From the NCBI RefSeq assembly GCF_035818675.1, contig NZ_JAYKZZ010000007.1, positions 214,506 through 278,505 on the forward strand: 64,000 nucleotides of DNA, read 5' to 3'. The translations under genes were made by a program, and so were the position numbers. Below are positions 59,128 to 64,000 of the stretch, one piece after another. This stretch comes from Parapedobacter flavus. GTDB taxonomy: Bacteria; Bacteroidota; Bacteroidia; Sphingobacteriales; Sphingobacteriaceae. Under the pieces are notes generated by a model. It saw nothing but the letters and a program-made list of their open reading frames with translations. It had not been told where the DNA came from and made no database searches. The first letter of the stretch is position 1; every line of letters begins with the position of its first letter.

Positions 59128-61065
59128 TCACGATGCCGCGATTTGTAAAGCCAGTGGGATAGACGCGGTAATCTGCGTGCCGTTTGGATTGGATTCTACG
59201 CGAAGCGTACCACCATGTTGCTCCGCCCTGTCCCGCATCGATTGCACACCGATGCCGGTCCGGGATGTATTTTTCGATTTTGTTCCTTTTCCATCATCAG
59301 CCACTGAGAGCACCACCGCGGGGTCCTCGCGGTATAATAATACAGCGACATGCCGCGCATTCGCATGCTTGAGGGTATTCGTTATGGCTTCTTGAACAAT
59401 CCGGAGCAAATCAATCCGGGCGTCTAGTGGTAGATGGGACAACGTATCATCATCCACATGGATTTCTTTCGTGTAATGGCCATCGGCAAGCGCGCTATCC
59501 AATAGCTGCTGGATGCGTTGTGCAAAATCAGCCTCTGCTGATCCATCCGCCATATCATACCACTGATGGCTTTTGCCGCGGGCGATGGTATACGCTTGCT
59601 CGATTTGGTTTTGAATATCGGTGAGTATTCCAGCCGTTTTGGGCACACTGTCTAACGCTAATAATTCGAGTTGGAGTTTTGCGCCCGCCAAGGTGGAAGA
59701 TAGCCCATCGTGCAGGTCGCGTGCCAACCGCTTTTGCTCATCGCGCACGGCTTGAGTCTTGATTTCTTCCATGGCGGCTATCTGGATATTGGCAGCGTTA
59801 TTAAGGTTTTCTATCTGCGCTTGCGTCTTTTTTTCGCGGCGACGTATTATCAGATAAACGATGGCTACGGCGGCAACAGCAAAAACAGATACAGCGATCA
59901 GCCACGCCGTGCGTCGACCCTTCTCCTGTTCGGCGGTCTGCAATGCCTGTCGGTTAAACTCCGCTTCGGTATGCGCATAGAGCAACTCATCAATATCATT
60001 AATCAAGATGGATTGTATAGAATCGATATCATGCACGGCATCCGTAGCCCGCTCAAACGCCAGTTGGTATTTCCCTTGGTTGGCCAATAACTCCGATTCA
60101 AACCGGCTCAGCGCAAAATCGTGGTCGGTGAATACGCCGGGGGTGGCTTTCAGCTTGGCGATATAGAATGCCGCGCTATCGTTTTGTTTATAGGTAAGGA
60201 AATAGTCGATCAATTTGGTCTCCAATACGGGTACCAGTTGCCCCACCAGCCCCGCGGCTATGGTCGTATCGGTATAAAGTGCCGTCCGCATTGTGTTTAA
60301 GGCATCCAGCGACTTTTGTTGATGGTGCTCCGCCGTGAAGTATTTGTGGTAATAGAGGTTTTTCATGTAGAAATGAACCGTGAAAGCCGTGTGTGACGTC
60401 GGTTTCATCTGTTTTTCCAACTCGCTATAAATGGCCTCGGCCAGGGCGATGGTTTCATTGAGGCTCGTGGTGTCACCCAGCGTGGCATACGCAATGGCCG
60501 TCGGATTCAACACATTGATAAAACTCGCGGCGATGTTCAAATTAATCGCTTTTGATTGGAGTAATTCAGGGAATTGTTCAATATAATCACGCTCTTCATT
60601 GTACGTAGCGACAACTTTCTTATAGTTCCGTTTGTCGACATACATATTGCATTTCCGCCCGGCCACCAACAGCGGTTTTTCCCCGTGTGCAGCTAAAATT
60701 TCTTGTTCGGCTTTTTCCAGGAAATAAATACCCTCGCCTTCCCGGTTTCCGTAGTTCGCATTGTTGCTCAAGTTAATGTAGTAGTTGATACGACTCGCGC
60801 TCAACGAATCGGCGCTCCAAGCAAGCTCGCGGAACGTGGAAAGCCGCTGGATGAGTGTATCGCGATGGAAATGGACACCCGCTGTAAACTCGAGGTTGAT
60901 CCAATCGTTGACGGCTCTGGTATACTCGCGGGTACTTAACTCACCTTGTTTCCACTGCGCATCTAATTGCTGAATGGTTGGAGACTCATCGGCTATTAAT
61001 GCTGTGGTAGGTGCAACGGCGGTAAGCATGCTGATAAATAAACATGTCAGGGTTTTTCTTTGCAT
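59128..61065 (-). CDS. HisKA_3-type sensor kinase with periplasmic helical sensor
   Basis: 645 residues: signal peptide (1-25), periplasmic TPR-like helical region (about 30-345), transmembrane helix (about 370-390: WLIAVSVFAVAAVAIVYLII), HisKA_3 with His452 in LARDLHDGLSSTL, and HATPase_c (VADDGKGTKSKN, GIGVQSMRDRAEQHGG). ATG 61065 opens the signal peptide; the longer upstream frame has no support. NarX/DegS-like. Probably phosphorylates the NarL-type regulator next to it. Confidence 0.92.
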   Translation of the reverse strand: MQRKTLTCLFISMLTAVAPTTALIADESPTIQQLDAQWKQGELSTREYTRAVNDWINLEFTAGVHFHRDTLIQRLSTFRELAWSADSLSASRINYYINLSNNANYGNREGEGIYFLEKAEQEILAAHGEKPLLVAGRKCNMYVDKRNYKKVVATYNEERDYIEQFPELLQSKAINLNIAASFINVLNPTAIAYATLGDTTSLNETIALAEAIYSELEKQMKPTSHTAFTVHFYMKNLYYHKYFTAEHHQQKSLDALNTMRTALYTDTTIAAGLVGQLVPVLETKLIDYFLTYKQNDSAAFYIAKLKATPGVFTDHDFALSRFESELLANQGKYQLAFERATDAVHDIDSIQSILINDIDELLYAHTEAEFNRQALQTAEQEKGRRTAWLIAVSVFAVAAVAIVYLIIRRREKKTQAQIENLNNAANIQIAAMEEIKTQAVRDEQKRLARDLHDGLSSTLAGAKLQLELLALDSVPKTAGILTDIQNQIEQAYTIARGKSHQWYDMADGSAEADFAQRIQQLLDSALADGHYTKEIHVDDDTLSHLPLDARIDLLRIVQEAITNTLKHANARHVAVLLYREDPAVVLSVADDGKGTKSKNTSRTGIGVQSMRDRAEQHGGTLRVESNPNGTQITASIPLALQIAAS

Positions 61066-61195
61066 ATACTTATAACTGATCGGGTGAGCGGCACGTGGGC
61101 GTAAAGCTACGCATTCTGTCCCACGGAAAATGTCCACGTTCGAGCAATTTATGACGAATAGCAAGAAAATGCTATTTGATATGTTTTAATAACAT

Positions 61196-61217
61196 AAATA
61201 ACATAATAATGTTATTT
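61196..61217. promoter_or_regulatory. 9-bp inverted repeat, candidate operator
   Basis: AAATAACAT-AATA-ATGTTATTT overlaps the TATTTTTG element at 61213-61220. A repressor bound here would block that promoter. AT-rich, so chance is possible. Confidence 0.45.
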
Positions 61218-61220
61218 TTG
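61213..61220 (+). promoter_or_regulatory. candidate -7 promoter element
   Basis: TATTTTTG matches TAnnTTTG. It would transcribe 61537 and the surface-protein gene with a leader of about 310 nt. Confidence 0.4.
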
Positions 61221-61536
61221 CATGAGACCGAAACGAACTAAACAGAAAGCTTCTACTTTTGCGCTCATCTGATTTAGCTATTGGTTTAATTGCTTGATAT
61301 TAAGTTAGTTTTACAATAGTTTGTTGGAAGAAAATTACGCGTTTATATTGAAGGAATTTTTACGACTACCATAAGACATCATGCTATCATCTACTGTTAT
61401 GGGAAGCCCTCGTTAGGGTCGACCACGTTGACTATGAAAAATTTACGTGAATCAGTTTTCAATAATTTTCCGGGTGTTATCCTAAATAAAGTATAGGTCT
61501 TTAACAAGATGATAAGTGACTTAATCTGTATTATAG

Positions 61537-61956
61537 ATGAATAATTTAGTGCGATTTGCCGTATTGACTTTTCCCAAGCGAAGCGTAAGGGCTAGGTGTT
61601 TTTTAATGTCATGCGTGTGTGCATGTTTGCTGTCGGGCATCACATGCTCGGTATGGGCCAACCCGAGGATTGAGTGGAACAATGCAGACTCAACACCTGT
61701 ACAGCGTGCCGAACGTGACCTTTCCGACTTAAAGAAACATGTACAGCTTTCAAAAGTGCAGGAAGACCACCTTTATAATATGTTTCTCGGCAAGTACCAG
61801 TACTTGGAACAGCACGAGGCGTCAGGTCCACGCTGGGAATTGCAGGTGGAAGTCAATAAGCGCAAACTGCGCGAATTACTAGGTAAGGAAGCTTATCTCC
61901 GCCTGGATAAAGCGGGTTTAATCGGACAATGGTTTGGTGTCACGCAAGAAAAATAA
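61537..61956 (+). CDS. small exported protein of unknown function
   Basis: 139 residues: a long N-region and hydrophobic segment ending CSVWANP (about 24-43) suggest a signal peptide, possibly using an internal ATG at residue 24. The mature part is charged and helical (VQRAERDLSDLKKHVQLSKVQEDHLYNMFLGKYQYLEQ). No family recognised. It lies 7 bp before the surface-protein gene, so the two are probably co-transcribed and may work together. Confidence 0.6.
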   Translation: MNNLVRFAVLTFPKRSVRARCFLMSCVCACLLSGITCSVWANPRIEWNNADSTPVQRAERDLSDLKKHVQLSKVQEDHLYNMFLGKYQYLEQHEASGPRWELQVEVNKRKLRELLGKEAYLRLDKAGLIGQWFGVTQEK

Positions 61957-61963
61957 GGAATCT

Positions 61964-64000
61964 ATGAATAATTTTTATGATCGTTCCATGCGAGTTGCAA
62001 AATGTTTATCGAGCTTGGTAGCTCTCTTTCTTGTACTTAGCTCGAGCGCCTATGGGCAGGCTACTATTAATCCAGGAGGCACTCCTAATGATGCCAGAAT
62101 AATCGAACGACTGACAGGAGACGGCTTAGGTATCTCTAATCCTACGCTGGAACGCGGGGTACTCAATACCCAAATCGCTACCTTTACCAACGGTATAGCC
62201 GGTGCCGGGTTTGGCATCGATGATGGGGTGTTGTTCTCGACTGGTAATGCCGTTAATGATTTAACTACACGAAATGTGCGTGCCGTCACGTCTGTTAGCC
62301 CTACCAATACGGGTACAGACCCAAACCTTATTGCTATCAATCCGAGTGCGGCGTTCAATACAGTAGCCTATTCTTTTGATATCACTTTAGCACCTGAGGT
62401 GACTGGTATACGGATTGTCTTCCAGTTTGGCTCCGAGGAGTACCCCGATTATGTAGGTTCCGTGTTTAATGACTTATTCGGATTCTTTGTATCCGGACCG
62501 GGCATTGGAAACGGAACCACGATGGAAAACTTTGCGAAGTTACCATCCAATGGGGACATTGCGGTTAACTCCGTAAACGGGGGAGTGGCGGGAGATCAAG
62601 GGGAGGCCAATTATGAAGGCCTGAACCTAAACCAAACGGAGTTTTATATTATTAATGGCCATCGGAATGATGGTGGACCAAATACGAATCCCCAACCCGG
62701 GCCATTCCCAGTCCATATTGAGTATAATGGGATTACCAAGGCGATAACACGGGATATTGGTGGGCTCGTTGGTGGCCAAACCTACCGGTTTAAGGTTGCC
62801 ATTGCAGATGTGGGTGACGGGAGTTATGACTCCGGCGTATTGCTGCACCAGATTATCGGATTACGGGAAACAGATTTATCCATCGAAAAAACCGTAAGCA
62901 ATCCGACACCCCTTTTCGGGGAAGTCGTGACCTTCAACCTCAAGGCGACAAACCAGGATATTCAACAGGCCGATAGTGTATTTCAAGTGCAGGCCACTGA
63001 TTTGTTGCCCTCAGGGTATACATTTATATCCGCGATCCCGTCACAGGGTACCTATAACCCGACGACCGGCCTGTGGGATATCGGTCCCATGGCTATAGGC
63101 GGTGAAGAAGAATTGGTAATCCAGGCTAGGGTTAACCCGAGTGGAGACTACCGGAATTTAGTCAGTATCCAGGCCAATGATGCGGTTGACATAGACCAAA
63201 CCGACAACTTTGACGAGGCGTCTGTCACGCCTATTCCGCCCGACCCGGGACTGTCCTTTGCCAAGACGGGTGTACTGTCTGCCGACGGCAACACGGTGGT
63301 ATACACCTTCATCGTGTCCAACATCGGTAACATGACGATGACGGGGGTGGAGGTGACCGACCCAAAGATCACCGACCCGATCATACTTGGGGCAACGACA
63401 CTCGCCCCGGGCGAAAGTACCACGGGTACGGCCAGCTATACGGTAACCCAGGCGGACAAAGATGCCGGCGTGGTGGAGAACCTGGCCACAACGACAGGTA
63501 CGCCGCCGTTTGACCCAGCCGATCCGGAAGAACCCGGCCAACCGATAACGCCTGTTCCGTCCACCCCTGATCCGGACAACCCCGGCACACCGGGCGGCCC
63601 GGGCGTACCGACCGAAGTGGTTGTGCCTGCCGATCCGTCCCTTTCCTTTGCCAAAACGGGCGTGCTGTCGGCCGATGGCAACACGATAGAATACACGTTC
63701 ACGGTAACCAACATCGGCAACGTGACGATGACAGATGTGGTGGTGACCGATCCGAAGATCACCGACCCGATCGTACTCGACGCAACGACACTTGCTCCGG
63801 GCGAAAGCACGACGGGCACGGCGACCTATACGATCACTCAGGCAGAGAAAGATGCCGGTGTTGTTGAGAACACTGCAACAACGACAGGCACACCACCATT
63901 TGACCCTACCGATCCGGACGAACCCGGCCAGCCGATCACGCCTGTTCCCTCAACCCCCGACACGGATAATCCCGGCACACCGGGCGACCCGGGTGTACCG
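61964..64000 (+). CDS. large secreted surface protein: choice-of-anchor L plus DUF11-like repeats (partial)
   Basis: The frame is open from ATG 61964 to the window end (679 codons, no stop). Signal peptide at about 1-36 (SSSAYGQ). A choice-of-anchor L domain follows (about 40-305; VFQFGSEEYPDYVGSVFNDLFGFFVSG). Then come a DUF11-like domain (DLSIEKTVSNPTPLFGEVVTFNL, near 304) and near-identical repeats of 130 residues (390 bp), starting LSFAKTGVLSADGNT at 63251 and 63641, each ending in a Pro/Gly/Asp-rich linker. Probably a type IX-secreted adhesin or gliding-related protein; the sorting domain would be beyond the window. Confidence 0.88.
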   Translation, partial: MNNFYDRSMRVAKCLSSLVALFLVLSSSAYGQATINPGGTPNDARIIERLTGDGLGISNPTLERGVLNTQIATFTNGIAGAGFGIDDGVLFSTGNAVNDLTTRNVRAVTSVSPTNTGTDPNLIAINPSAAFNTVAYSFDITLAPEVTGIRIVFQFGSEEYPDYVGSVFNDLFGFFVSGPGIGNGTTMENFAKLPSNGDIAVNSVNGGVAGDQGEANYEGLNLNQTEFYIINGHRNDGGPNTNPQPGPFPVHIEYNGITKAITRDIGGLVGGQTYRFKVAIADVGDGSYDSGVLLHQIIGLRETDLSIEKTVSNPTPLFGEVVTFNLKATNQDIQQADSVFQVQATDLLPSGYTFISAIPSQGTYNPTTGLWDIGPMAIGGEEELVIQARVNPSGDYRNLVSIQANDAVDIDQTDNFDEASVTPIPPDPGLSFAKTGVLSADGNTVVYTFIVSNIGNMTMTGVEVTDPKITDPIILGATTLAPGESTTGTASYTVTQADKDAGVVENLATTTGTPPFDPADPEEPGQPITPVPSTPDPDNPGTPGGPGVPTEVVVPADPSLSFAKTGVLSADGNTIEYTFTVTNIGNVTMTDVVVTDPKITDPIVLDATTLAPGESTTGTATYTITQAEKDAGVVENTATTTGTPPFDPTDPDEPGQPITPVPSTPDTDNPGTPGDPGVP

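Larger units (their letters stand above)
61066..61536. other. 471-bp intergenic region before the surface-protein genes
   Basis: Contains the 61196-61217 inverted repeat and a TATTTTTG -7 element. A 16-codon frame at 61221 (starting MRPKRTK) is too short to call. The rest shows no recognisable element. Confidence 0.6.

Noticed and set aside
63148..63819. Gly/Ser/Val-rich minus-strand frames at the window end
   Set aside because: They mirror the DUF11-like repeats of the plus-strand surface protein, whose frame is continuous from 61964.

Overview
The window looks like chromosome of a free-living Bacteroidota bacterium, most likely Sphingobacteriales (Pedobacter/Parapedobacter-like). The signs are a SusC/SusD pair, a TatA/EnvC/DUF4292/MltD envelope block, a choice-of-anchor-L secreted protein, and repeated promoter elements of the Bacteroidota -7 type (TAnnTTTG, often TACCTTTG). 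The assignment rests on gene content only. No rRNA, prophage, intact insertion sequence or CRISPR array was seen.

Layout. 1-2979: end of a histidine kinase, an OmpR-type regulator, a small TPR membrane protein, then hemE and hemJ. 2997-3437: an array of 21 direct 21-bp repeats between convergent hemJ and an aldehyde dehydrogenase. 4949-5782: a 2OG-Fe(II) oxygenase, divergent from a Wzx/Wzy-type polysaccharide operon (5987-19248) with flippase, six glycosyltransferases, WecB, an EpsG-like polymerase, a six-SLBB export protein and a Wzz-like protein. 19226-22587: ribBA, an LptF/G permease, a START-like protein and tRNA-Met. 22588-28341: a signalling block in which a GNAT-like acyltransferase, a methyltransferase and a 7TMR-DISM sensor kinase form a tight operon, followed by a receiver-kinase hybrid and a lone receiver protein. 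28629-31325: tsf, rpsB, rpsI, rplM. 31418-38434: cell-envelope genes (TPR protein, DUF4292 lipoprotein, EnvC-like, TatA, MltD, a phosphoribosyltransferase, NlpC/P60). 38563-40402: sulfatase and small membrane protein. 40358-49030: TetR regulator, SusC, SusD, metallophosphatase, endonuclease/exonuclease/phosphatase lipoprotein and metallo-beta-lactamase-fold hydrolase. 49186-54618: recJ, lptB, GH3-family protein, der. 54641-54976: a second array of exactly sixteen 21-bp monomers, then a RelE/HigA-type toxin-antitoxin pair. 55843-61065: two sensor kinases and a NarL-type regulator. 61537-64000: a small exported protein and the start of a large repeat-rich surface protein that runs off the window.

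Most worth following up: (1) the operon joining a possible small-molecule synthase, a methyltransferase and a membrane receptor kinase, which could be an undescribed cell-cell signalling circuit; (2) two unrelated intergenic arrays built on exactly 21-bp monomers, both between convergent genes; (3) phased 7-bp repeats running up to the start codons of lptB and the GH3 gene; (4) a SusCD locus with phosphoesterase-type partners, no glycoside hydrolase, and a divergent TetR gene.
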